Positions 15,525-22,611 of a stretch of 34,844 nt of DNA are shown piece by piece. The stretch is taken from the NCBI GenBank assembly GCA_045648025.1, contig JAZRNH010000021.1:1-34844 (forward strand). The letters are read 5' to 3'. The stretch comes from RGIG1681 sp045648025 (GTDB lineage: Bacteria; Bacillota; Clostridia; Christensenellales; UBA1242). A program made the position numbers and the translations under genes. The notes below the pieces were generated by a model. That model worked only from the letters and a program-made list of their open reading frames with translations, had not been told where the DNA came from and did no database searches. Position 1 is the stretch's first letter. Each line of letters opens with the position of its first letter.

Positions 15525-18059
15525 ATGTCAAACAAACTTGTTGTAATTGATGGAAATAGTATTTTTTATCGCTCATTTTATGCTTTGCCTTTGCTTACAA
15601 ATTCAAAGGGTGAATTTTCAAATGCTGTATATGGTTTTGCAATACAAATTTTGCATATAATTCAATCAATAAAACCAAAGTATATTGCTGTTGCATTTGA
15701 TGTTTCAAAGAAAACTTTTAGAAATAAAATTTTTGCAGACTATAAGGGAACTAGAAAACCTATGCCTGATGAACTTAGAAGTCAAATTGTTCCACTCAAA
15801 AAGATGCTGTCTCTTATGAATATTAAATGCTGTGAGCAAGAAGGTATTGAAGGAGATGATATTATTGGTATTATTTCAAAGAGGTTTTTGGATACCGAAA
15901 CGATAATTGTTACTGGAGATAGAGATACATTTCAATTGGTTGATGACACTACAAAAGTTTACTTTACAAAAAAAGGAACTAGTGATCTCAAAGTTATGGA
16001 TGCGAAAACCTTAAAAGAAGAATATGGGGTTTCGCCAAAAGAGTTTATTGATTTGAAAGCTCTTCAAGGTGATACCGCAGATAATATTCCAGGTGTTCCA
16101 GGTGTTGGTCCAAAAACGGCTACAGATTTAATTCAAAAATATGGTAGCATTGAAGGAATTTATGAAAACATTGATGAAATTTCTGGAAAGCTTAAAGATA
16201 AACTTCTTGAAGGAAAAGAGTCTGCTTTTATGTCTAAAGAACTTGCAACAATTTTAACAAGTGGTGATTTAGATATAAAACTTTCAGAGTGTGAATATGA
16301 TTATCCATTTTCATCTGCTGTTTATGATTATTTTAAAAAATATGAATTTAGAACTCTTTTAAAAAATGAAAGTATTTTTGATATGTCTAAGGGTGAAAGA
16401 GTTGATTTGTCAGTTGAGATAAAAAACTGTTCAACAAAAGAAGATTTGAAAAATGTTAAAGATTTGATTGTTAAAAACGGCAAGGTTGCATATTACTTTA
16501 ATGGCAGTGAAATTCATTTTTCATTTGGTGACAGAGAATTTGTATTTAATGTTGCAAATGACCTTTTGAGTGAACTTGAATCAAATATGTTTTTTGATGA
16601 ACTAAAAGACATTTTTGAGTCTGAGAAAATTTATAAAATTTCATTTGATTCAAAACAAGATGCATATTATTTGAAACAATATGCCATAACTTTAAACAAT
16701 TATTTTGATGTTTCGATTGCAAAATATTTGGTTGATGGAACACCTGTTGATTCTGTTAAAGATGTGTTTTTTGAAGATGATTTATCTAACATTGCAACCA
16801 ATATGATTTTATTTGAAAAAGAATATAGCAAGAAAATTGAAGATGAAAAACTGCAATTTTTATACAATAATGTTGAAATTCCATTGTCAAAAGTGCTTTT
16901 TGATATGGAAAATTGCGGATTTAAAGTTGATACAGATATTTTGGAAGTTTTAAAACAAAAGTATAATCTTGAACTTCAAGAACTTGAAAATCAGATATAT
17001 AATCTTGCTGGTGAAAAGTTTAACATAAATTCACCAAAGCAACTTGCTCATATTTTGTATGATAATCTTGGACTTGCTCATAACAAAAAACAATCAACAA
17101 GTGCAGATAAGCTTGAAGAACTCAAAGATGACCATGAGATTATTAGGTATATTTTAAGATTTAGAAAAGTTTCGAAATTTTTGAATACTTATGTAACTGG
17201 AATATATCCTCATGTTGATAAAAACAATTTGATTCACACATACTTCAAGCAAACACTCACAACCACTGGAAGACTTTCTTCAGTTGAACCAAATTTGCAA
17301 AATATTCCAATAAGGTCAGAAGAGAGCAAAGAAATTAGAAGTATGTTTGTTGCAAGAGATAAAGATCATATTTTGATTGATGCAGACTACTCACAAATTG
17401 AACTTAGACTTCTTGCTCATATGAGTGGAGATCCTGTGTTTTTAGATGCATTTAATAATGGTCTTGATATTCACACAAAAACAGCCAGTGAAGTTTTTGG
17501 TGTTCCTGAATCAGAAGTCACAAAAGATATGAGAAGAATGGCAAAGGTTGTTAACTTTGGAATTATTTATGGAATAAGCGAATATGGTTTGGCTGATGAC
17601 TTGAAAATTAAGCCAATTGAAGCTAGACGATTTATTGAAAGTTTTTATGTGGCTCATCCAGCTGTTGGTGATTTTATGAAATCTGCCATTGAAAAGGCAA
17701 GAGAAACAGGTGTTGCTGAAACAATGTTTGGAAGAAAGAGAAAAATGTTTGATATTAAAGCATCAAACTTTATGGTTAGGTCAAGAGCAGAAAGAGCTAG
17801 TCAAAATATGCCGCTTCAAGGAACTGCTGCTGATATTATTAAAATTGCGATGGTTAACATTTATAATGCACTCAAAGATGGAGGATATAAAGCAAAACTT
17901 ATTATGCAGGTTCATGATGAACTTATTATTGATGCTCCAATTGAAGAAAAAGATGCCGTTTGCAAACTTTTGAAAGAACAAATGGTTTCTGCTGCAAAAC
18001 TTTCAGTTCCACTTGAAGTTGATGTTGCAACAAGTTATAGATGGAGTGATGGACATTAA
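15525..18059 (+). CDS. polA: DNA polymerase I, proofreading site lost
   Basis: An 844-residue family A polymerase that fills gaps and removes RNA primers. The N-terminal 5'-3' exonuclease domain is intact (DGNSIFYRSFYAL, DYKGTRKPMPDELR, EGDDIIG, VTGDRD and GDTADNIPGVPGVGPKTA). The middle 3'-5' exonuclease fold is present but lacks the catalytic D-x-E (the matching strand reads VAYYFNGSE), so it should not proofread, as in Bacillus and many Bacillota. The polymerase domain has motif A (DADYSQIELRLLAH, about residue 619), motif B (RRMAKVVNFGIIYG, about 670) and motif C (QVHDELIID, about 795). TTAGGAG precedes the ATG. Length is slightly below the usual 870-880. Confidence 0.97.
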   Translation: MSNKLVVIDGNSIFYRSFYALPLLTNSKGEFSNAVYGFAIQILHIIQSIKPKYIAVAFDVSKKTFRNKIFADYKGTRKPMPDELRSQIVPLKKMLSLMNIKCCEQEGIEGDDIIGIISKRFLDTETIIVTGDRDTFQLVDDTTKVYFTKKGTSDLKVMDAKTLKEEYGVSPKEFIDLKALQGDTADNIPGVPGVGPKTATDLIQKYGSIEGIYENIDEISGKLKDKLLEGKESAFMSKELATILTSGDLDIKLSECEYDYPFSSAVYDYFKKYEFRTLLKNESIFDMSKGERVDLSVEIKNCSTKEDLKNVKDLIVKNGKVAYYFNGSEIHFSFGDREFVFNVANDLLSELESNMFFDELKDIFESEKIYKISFDSKQDAYYLKQYAITLNNYFDVSIAKYLVDGTPVDSVKDVFFEDDLSNIATNMILFEKEYSKKIEDEKLQFLYNNVEIPLSKVLFDMENCGFKVDTDILEVLKQKYNLELQELENQIYNLAGEKFNINSPKQLAHILYDNLGLAHNKKQSTSADKLEELKDDHEIIRYILRFRKVSKFLNTYVTGIYPHVDKNNLIHTYFKQTLTTTGRLSSVEPNLQNIPIRSEESKEIRSMFVARDKDHILIDADYSQIELRLLAHMSGDPVFLDAFNNGLDIHTKTASEVFGVPESEVTKDMRRMAKVVNFGIIYGISEYGLADDLKIKPIEARRFIESFYVAHPAVGDFMKSAIEKARETGVAETMFGRKRKMFDIKASNFMVRSRAERASQNMPLQGTAADIIKIAMVNIYNALKDGGYKAKLIMQVHDELIIDAPIEEKDAVCKLLKEQMVSAAKLSVPLEVDVATSYRWSDGH

Positions 18060-18069
18060 TTATTATATA

Positions 18070-18104
18070 TAAAAGCTCAACAATTGTTGGGCTTTTTTAT
18101 TTTC
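18070..18104 (+). terminator. Intrinsic terminator after polA
   Basis: AAAAGCTCAACA pairs with TGTTGGGCTTTT (one G-T pair) around an AT-rich loop, followed by a T-rich tract. Confidence 0.88.
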
Positions 18105-18125
18105 ATTGCACATACTAATTAATGT

Positions 18126-18653
18126 ATGAGAAAGTTTTATATCGTTTTGTTTGCTTTAATTGGTTTAATTTCAATTGTTTTGTTTGTTGTGTTTAATTTT
18201 TGTGTTCATAAAAATAGCTATAATGATTTAGTGAAAAAATATGCAAATCAATATAATCTTGAAGAAGAATTTGTTTTGGCAATAATAAAAGCAGAAAGCA
18301 ACTTTGATAAAAAGGCAGTTTCAAAATCAGGGGCAATGGGGCTTATGCAAATTATTCCGTCAACTGCAAAATGGATTTCTGGTGAGCTTGACGAATTTTA
18401 TTTAAAAGAAAATTTGTTTGATGCAGAAACAAACATAAGATATGGCTGTTTTTATTTAAAATATTTATTTTCAAAGTTTAATTCAATAAACGAAGTTATT
18501 TGTGCCTATAATGCTGGTGAGGGAGTGGTTAGACAGTGGCTTGATGAAGATGGAAACTTAATTGAAAGTAAAATTTCGATTGGAGAAACAAAGGTATATT
18601 ATGAAAAAGTTAAAACTTATTATGAAAATTATAAAAACCAGCAAAAAGGTTAA
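18126..18653 (+). CDS. Membrane-anchored lytic transglycosylase (SLT family)
   Basis: A 175-residue enzyme that cleaves peptidoglycan glycan strands non-hydrolytically. Residues 5-26 form an uncleaved membrane anchor or signal sequence. The SLT domain has the catalytic glutamate E57 in KAESNF, then GAMGLMQIIPSTAKW, a later N-I-R-Y-G-C-x-Y-L and AYNAGEGVV, all family signatures. It resembles the small YjbJ/CwlQ-type transglycosylases of Bacillota. No ribosome binding site is seen and two ATGs (18122, out of frame, and 18126) follow a promoter-like CATACT by a few bases, so a leaderless start is possible. It has no partner gene in an operon. Confidence 0.9.
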   Translation: MRKFYIVLFALIGLISIVLFVVFNFCVHKNSYNDLVKKYANQYNLEEEFVLAIIKAESNFDKKAVSKSGAMGLMQIIPSTAKWISGELDEFYLKENLFDAETNIRYGCFYLKYLFSKFNSINEVICAYNAGEGVVRQWLDEDGNLIESKISIGETKVYYEKVKTYYENYKNQQKG

Positions 18654-18671
18654 ATTTAATTTTTGTTATTC

Positions 18672-18701
18672 TTGACAATTGTGTTATTTGTTTAATATAA
18701 T
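18672..18701 (+). promoter_or_regulatory. Promoter of the ASCH-domain gene
   Basis: Perfect TTGACA and TATAAT with an 18-base spacer, 25 bases before the ATG at 18727. Confidence 0.75.
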
Positions 18702-18726
18702 AAGTTTGTTACTTTTAGGAGATTTT

Positions 18727-19128
18727 ATGGTAGATATTTATACATTTGAGATTCATAGTTTAGAATTTGACAGAATTTTGTCAGGCAAGAAAAATGTTCA
18801 ACTTGTGATTAATGACCCAAAACACAAAGATTATGCTGTGGGAAATCAAATCACTTTTAAAAGAAATATGGAAACAATTTCTGAAGATGACCAAAAACTT
18901 TTAAAGAAAAACAAACTTGTTGTTGAACTTAAAGCTGAAGTTTCTAATCTTTTGTATTTCAATGATTTTATCGAAGCAATTAACACAGTTGGAAAGGAAA
19001 GATGTGGTTTTAGATCAAGTGTAACCATTGAAAAGACTTCTGATTTGTTTTTATCTGCTGAATCTTTTGAATCTGTTGAAAAGTATGGAATTATGGCTGT
19101 TGTGTTTGAACCTATTAATGAAAAATAG
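18727..19128 (+). CDS. ASCH/PUA-like domain protein
   Basis: A 133-residue soluble protein. The N-terminal block FEIHSLEFDRILSGKKNVQL followed by YAVGNQITFKR has the ASCH-like order: hydrophobic strand, helix, I-x-x-G-K-K, then G-x-x-I-x-F. ASCH domains share a fold with PUA RNA-binding domains and are suspected to bind RNA or nucleotides; some are amidohydrolases. Catalytic residues of the amidohydrolase type are not evident. The start is the ATG behind TAGGAG; an in-frame ATG at 18679 lies in the promoter. A weak A/T-only hairpin at 19138-19167 may end the transcript. Confidence 0.65.
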   Translation: MVDIYTFEIHSLEFDRILSGKKNVQLVINDPKHKDYAVGNQITFKRNMETISEDDQKLLKKNKLVVELKAEVSNLLYFNDFIEAINTVGKERCGFRSSVTIEKTSDLFLSAESFESVEKYGIMAVVFEPINEK

Positions 19129-19177
19129 GGAATATTAAAAAAATTTGTTATTTTTATAAATTTTTTCTAAAAAACAC

Positions 19178-19206
19178 TAGACAAAATGAAAATTTAAGAT
19201 TATAAT
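19178..19206 (+). promoter_or_regulatory. Promoter of tRNA-Leu
   Basis: TAGACA, 17 bases, perfect TATAAT, 35 bases before the tRNA. Confidence 0.7.
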
Positions 19207-19241
19207 CAATCTCGTAATTTGAAAAAATTACAACTCCCTTT

Positions 19242-19325
19242 GCGAGGATGGCGGAATGGCAGACGCGGTCGTTTAAGGGGCGGCTTACGAGAGTAGTGAG
19301 GGTTCGACCCCCTTTCCTCGCACCA
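19242..19325 (+). tRNA. tRNA-Leu (anticodon AAG)
   Basis: All arms pair: acceptor GCGAGGA/TCCTCGC, D stem GCG/CGC, anticodon stem GTCGT/GCGGC around TTAAGGG, long variable arm TAC-GAGA-GTA, T stem GAGGG/CCCTT. CCA is encoded. The long variable arm and the fold give leucine. The anticodon at 19275-19277 is AAG, which with A34 or inosine reads CTT, a common leucine codon in this window. An alternative TAA register does not pair. Confidence 0.9.
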
Positions 19326-19362
19326 AAAAAAATCCCGACACAAAAGTGTTGGGATTTTTTAT
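19326..19362 (+). terminator. Intrinsic terminator after tRNA-Leu
   Basis: AAATCCCGACAC pairs with GTGTTGGGATTT (one G-T pair) around AAAA, followed by a T run. Confidence 0.93.
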
Positions 19363-19470
19363 TGCCTAAATTAGTATATAAGCAATTTAGTAATTATACA
19401 TTAAATAATTTTAGATTTTCAAATAAAACTAAAAAAGTTATAAGAAAATATAATAATAAATTTAAGCAAT
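19363..19470. other. AT-rich spacer without a recognisable gene
   Basis: Together with the elements below it fills the 467-base gap between tRNA-Leu and the cytidine deaminase. This part holds only a small inverted repeat (CTAAATT ... AATTTAG, 19366-19390). A reading frame running out of the tRNA through here is not a gene. Confidence 0.5.
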
Positions 19471-19534
19471 AAAAAAAATCAACCCGTGTAGTGTTGCCAC
19501 TTAATTATTCGCCTTTTGGGCTTGGTTGATTTAT
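19471..19534 (-). ncRNA. Candidate ~64-nt structured small RNA
   Basis: Read on the minus strand, this is a compact RNA gene. A 9-base-pair outer stem (AAATCAACC with GGTTGATTT, + strand 19524-19532 and 19476-19484) encloses a GCC-CAAAA-GGC hairpin, an A-rich strand, and a GUG-GCAA-CAC hairpin closed by a GNRA tetraloop. The outer stem runs straight into eight U, so it also ends transcription. A near-perfect promoter lies just upstream, placing the 5' end about at 19534. No protein-coding gene lies on this strand nearby. It matches no RNA family I can name. Confidence 0.55.
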
Positions 19535-19540
19535 GACTAT

Positions 19541-19569
19541 ATTATATCTTAAAAATAAGAAATAGTCAA
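19541..19569 (-). promoter_or_regulatory. Promoter of the candidate small RNA
   Basis: On the minus strand TTGACT, a 17-base spacer and a perfect TATAAT. The same stretch forms an inverted repeat (TGACTAT ... ATAGTCA, 19534-19568). Confidence 0.7.
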
Positions 19570-19600
19570 TATTTAAAAGAAAAAATTAGGAGAAACATTT

Positions 19601-19699
19601 ATGTCGGTTCATTCTAAAACAATTATAGAGACAATATATACTATAATTTGTGATTATTGTGGAGAGAAAAAAGAAATTACGGAATCTACAGCATATTAA
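19601..19699 (+). CDS. Possible 32-codon small ORF with a CxxC motif
   Basis: A short frame with a good binding site (TTAGGAGA, 8-9 bases before the ATG) encoding 32 residues that include C-D-Y-C-G, one half of a zinc-finger-like site, and ending in TAA. It uses several ATA and ACA codons, unlike neighbouring genes. A weak promoter-like TTGGTT-17-TATCTT lies at 19522-19550, overlapping the small RNA gene on the other strand. It may be a true small protein, or the remnant of a larger gene. Evidence is limited to the binding site and motif. Confidence 0.35.
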   Translation: MSVHSKTIIETIYTIICDYCGEKKEITESTAY

Positions 19700-19792
19700 A
19701 ATTTTTATAATCGATGGGCTTTCTTGTTTAATTTATTTGCCAAGTTGGGTTTATTTTTGTTATATTTGACATAGATTAATTGGGGGAAAGTT

Positions 19793-20215
19793 ATGAAATT
19801 AACTAAAAAAGACAAAGAACTTATTCAAGTTGCAACTGATGTTGTTAAATCGAATTCTGATTTGTATCAAAATTTGGGTATGCATGTGGCAGCTGCAGTG
19901 AGAGCAAAATCTGGAAAGATTTATAAGGGAATCAATATTAAAACTTCACATTCAATTTGTGCAGAACAAGTTGCAATGGGTCAAGCTTTTGCTTGTGGTG
20001 AAAGAGACCTTGAATCAATGGTTGCTGTTAAAATGAACGATGATGGCACTGTTCGTGTGGTTTCACCTTGTGGGCTTTGCAGATACACATTTGATAAATT
20101 TAATGACAGTTTTGAAGTTATTTTAGAAGATGTTGAAACAGGTGAAATTTTGAAGGTTGATTCACTTGAACTTTTGCCTTATCCTTATAAAAGAGATGTG
20201 GTTGATAAAAAGTAA
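19793..20215 (+). CDS. cdd: Cytidine deaminase-family protein
   Basis: A 140-residue zinc enzyme of the small tetrameric cytidine deaminase family, which turns cytidine into uridine in pyrimidine salvage. Zinc ligands and the catalytic glutamate are visible: C56-A-E58 in SICAEQVA and C93-G-L-C96 in SPCGLCRY. HVAAAVRAKSGKIYKGINIK matches the substrate strand. The residue after C-R is Tyr rather than the usual Gln, and the H-V-A-A-A-V-x(4)-G-K-I-Y-x-G run is also like blasticidin-S-deaminase relatives, so the exact nucleoside is uncertain. GGGGGAAAG precedes the ATG. It stands alone. Confidence 0.82.
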   Translation: MKLTKKDKELIQVATDVVKSNSDLYQNLGMHVAAAVRAKSGKIYKGINIKTSHSICAEQVAMGQAFACGERDLESMVAVKMNDDGTVRVVSPCGLCRYTFDKFNDSFEVILEDVETGEILKVDSLELLPYPYKRDVVDKK

Positions 20216-20244
20216 TTATTAATTTGTAAAAATTATTTAAAATA

Positions 20245-20273
20245 TTGACATAAAAGATTTAAGAGAGTATATT
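20245..20273 (+). promoter_or_regulatory. Promoter of the metG leader
   Basis: Perfect TTGACA, 17 bases, TATATT. Transcription should begin near 20280, leaving a leader of about 160 bases before metG. Confidence 0.78.
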
Positions 20274-20279
20274 TAAGTT

Positions 20280-20402
20280 ATGGTAATTATGTTTAAAAAT
20301 GCACAACAACAACGATAGGCTGTGTGTGAACAACACACAGGCATTTTTGTTGCTTGTGAATATTAAATCATCAAGCAACAATTAAGCTTGATGATTTTTT
20401 TA
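20280..20402 (+). promoter_or_regulatory. Structured attenuator-like leader upstream of metG
   Basis: The leader can form a first domain: AAAAATGC (20295-20302) with GCATTTTT (20341-20348), enclosing a strong CTGTGTGT/ACACACAG hairpin (20320-20340). Downstream, an intrinsic terminator (AAATCATCAAGC, 20365-20376, with GCTTGATGATTT, 20386-20397, then T) competes with an antiterminator: GTTGCTTG (20349-20356) pairs with CAAGCAAC (20372-20379), taking away the terminator's left arm. An A-C-A-A-C-A-A-C-A-A stretch at 20302-20311 can also pair with the GTTG. No T-box sequence or SAM riboswitch core is seen. It may control metG, or be an independent small RNA. Confidence 0.6.
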
Positions 20403-20440
20403 TTGTAATTAATTTAAAAATTTTATTTTGGAGTAGATTT

Positions 20441-22516
20441 ATGGATAGTAGCAAAATGAAAGAAATTTTAGAAAGAATGAAGGCAAATCGACCAAAATTT
20501 CCAAAAAGAGCAATTGTGACTGCAGGTATGCCTTATGGAAACAAAGAACTTCATTATGGCCATGTTTGCGGAATGTTTGTTTATGCAGATTTTTTTGCTA
20601 GGTTTTTGAAGGATAAACTTGGAAAAGAAAATGTTATTTTTGTTTCTGGAACTGACTGTTATGGTTCACCAGCTCTTGAAACTTATAGAAAAAAGACTGC
20701 AGACGGTTATGACAAGTCTATTTTTGAGATGGTTTCAGAATTTAATAAAAAACACATTGACACACTTCAAAAATATGAAATTGGCTTAGACCATTTTGAA
20801 GGTTCAGCAATTGGTGAATCTGCAGAAATGCACAAAAGAGTTAGTGAAGAAATTTTTGAAAAACTTTATAAACATGGAACACTTTCAAAGCTTTCAACAT
20901 ATCAATTTTTTGATACAACTGCAAACTGTTTTTTGAACGGAAGACAGGTTGTTGGAAAGTGTCCAATTGACGGTTGTAAGTCTGAGAAAGGTTATGCTGA
21001 TGAATGTGATTTGGGACATCAATATTCTCCTGAAGAACTTATTGATCCGGTTTCTACAATTTCAGGAACAAAACCAGAACTTAGAAAAATTGAAAACTGG
21101 TATTTCAATTTGCAAAACTATACTGAACTTTTGAAGTCTTGGATTGAAAAACTTGAAAAAGAAACTCCAACAAGAGATTTTGTTACTAAAGAAATTAAAG
21201 AATTTTTGAAAAAGCCAGAAATTTATATTAAGAAAGATTATATGGCTGAATTTGAAAAAATTGCTGATAAACTTCCAACATTTACTCAAATTGAAGACAA
21301 GAGCAAAGCAAGTTTTGTTATTCAATTTGAATCACTTGCTGACAGAGAAACTGCTTGTGAAATTTTGTCTGGAAAAGCTGCTGCCGCTTGGGAAAAGAGC
21401 GAAGTTGCACCTGAAGACAAGGTTGAACCAATTTCTGCTGGAACTATTAGATATAGAACAGGCAAGACACTTGTTCCATTCCGTCTTTCAGGTAATATTT
21501 CTTGGGGTGTTCCAGTTCCAGAAAAAGATGGTCTTAAAGACTTAACTTTCTATGTTTGGCCAGAATCACTTTGGGCTCCAATTTCATTCTCTAGAACCTT
21601 TATGAAGAAAAAGGGTATGGCAGATGATGAGTGGAAGAACTGGTGGTGCAGCAAAGATGCCAAAGTTTATCAAGTTTTGGGCGAAGATAATATTTATTTC
21701 TATGGACCAGGACAACATGCTATGTGGCTTGCAACACAAGAAGGCGAACCTGTTGTTGATGCAAAAGATGGCGATTTGCAAATTAGTCAACTTATTGTAA
21801 ACAAACACTCTCTCTTTATGGGAAACAAGGCAAGTTCTTCTGGACAAATTAAACCTCCAATGGCAGATGAACTTTTAGATCATTATACCCACGAACAATT
21901 AAGAGCACATTTCTTGGCTCTTAATGTTGGAAATACTTCTTCTTCATTTAATCCAAAGGTTTATAATCCTGATGCTGACCCTAATGAAGTTGATCCCGTT
22001 GTTAAAGATGGAAACTTGCTTACAAATGTTTATAACAGAAGTTTGAGAACACTTTTCTACACTTGGCAAAAAGATTTCGATGGCATTATGCCTTATGGAG
22101 AAGTTGACGAAGATATTCTTTTGGAATGTGAAATGAGTACTGTTAAGTTTGAAAAATGTATGATGGAAAATAAATTCCATATGTGTATGTATGAGCTTGA
22201 TAGCTTCCTTAGAAACATTAACAAATATTGGACAAAGAATTTTGTTCAAGATGATAAAGAAAAAGAGGCAAAATGCATTGTTAACACATTGCACTATTGC
22301 AAAGTTGCTATGGTTATGCTTCACTCAGTGGCTCCAAAGAGCATTGAAAATCTTGCAAAAATGTTTGGTTGTGATGAATCTGTGTTTGTTTGGGATAGAG
22401 TTAATGAACCAATTTATAACTTTATTGAAAATAAAGAAAACCATAAACCAGAGTTTATTGAAGCAAGATTTGACTTCTTTAAAAAGCATCCAAGTCAGTT
22501 TGAAACTGCCGAATAA
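20441..22516 (+). CDS. metG: Divergent methionyl-tRNA synthetase
   Basis: A 691-residue class I synthetase that charges tRNA-Met. The Rossmann half has TAGMPYGNKELHYGH (HIGH-type H38-Y-G-H41) and SGTDCYG. The zinc knuckle is C174-x4-C179 ... C189-x3-H193, altered from the usual two C-x2-C pairs. The WGVPVP motif (355-360) is present. The normally invariant Y-V-W-F-D-A-P-I-G-Y reads YVWPESLWAPIS, and the KMSKS loop reads K463-A-S-S-S467. Between NWYFNLQNYTELLKSWIEK (219-237) and WGVPVP there is an extra block of about 80-90 residues. No C-terminal EMAP tRNA-binding domain is present. GGAG precedes the ATG. Methionine specificity is inferred from family resemblance. Confidence 0.88.
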   Translation: MDSSKMKEILERMKANRPKFPKRAIVTAGMPYGNKELHYGHVCGMFVYADFFARFLKDKLGKENVIFVSGTDCYGSPALETYRKKTADGYDKSIFEMVSEFNKKHIDTLQKYEIGLDHFEGSAIGESAEMHKRVSEEIFEKLYKHGTLSKLSTYQFFDTTANCFLNGRQVVGKCPIDGCKSEKGYADECDLGHQYSPEELIDPVSTISGTKPELRKIENWYFNLQNYTELLKSWIEKLEKETPTRDFVTKEIKEFLKKPEIYIKKDYMAEFEKIADKLPTFTQIEDKSKASFVIQFESLADRETACEILSGKAAAAWEKSEVAPEDKVEPISAGTIRYRTGKTLVPFRLSGNISWGVPVPEKDGLKDLTFYVWPESLWAPISFSRTFMKKKGMADDEWKNWWCSKDAKVYQVLGEDNIYFYGPGQHAMWLATQEGEPVVDAKDGDLQISQLIVNKHSLFMGNKASSSGQIKPPMADELLDHYTHEQLRAHFLALNVGNTSSSFNPKVYNPDADPNEVDPVVKDGNLLTNVYNRSLRTLFYTWQKDFDGIMPYGEVDEDILLECEMSTVKFEKCMMENKFHMCMYELDSFLRNINKYWTKNFVQDDKEKEAKCIVNTLHYCKVAMVMLHSVAPKSIENLAKMFGCDESVFVWDRVNEPIYNFIENKENHKPEFIEARFDFFKKHPSQFETAE

Positions 22517-22519
22517 TTC

Positions 22520-22551
22520 AAGACTCACGGAATGTTCCGTGAGTTTTTTTG
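22520..22551 (+). terminator. Intrinsic terminator after metG
   Basis: GACTCACGGA pairs with TCCGTGAGTT around ATGT, followed by a T run. Confidence 0.95.
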
Positions 22552-22580
22552 TTGACAAAAATTTGTCATAATAGTATTAT
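22552..22580 (+). promoter_or_regulatory. Promoter of the kinase-like gene
   Basis: Perfect TTGACA, 17 bases, TATTAT, directly after the metG terminator. Confidence 0.75.
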
Positions 22581-22611
22581 CAAAATATAAATATAATTTA
22601 AGGTGCTAGAA

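Noticed and set aside
19248..19472. Reading frame of 74 codons beginning inside tRNA-Leu
   Set aside because: It runs through the tRNA and its terminator and has no ribosome binding site; it is a by-product of the tRNA sequence.
20280..20402. T-box or SAM riboswitch before metG
   Set aside because: Neither the T-box conserved sequence nor a SAM-I/II core can be found; the leader is kept as an unidentified attenuator.
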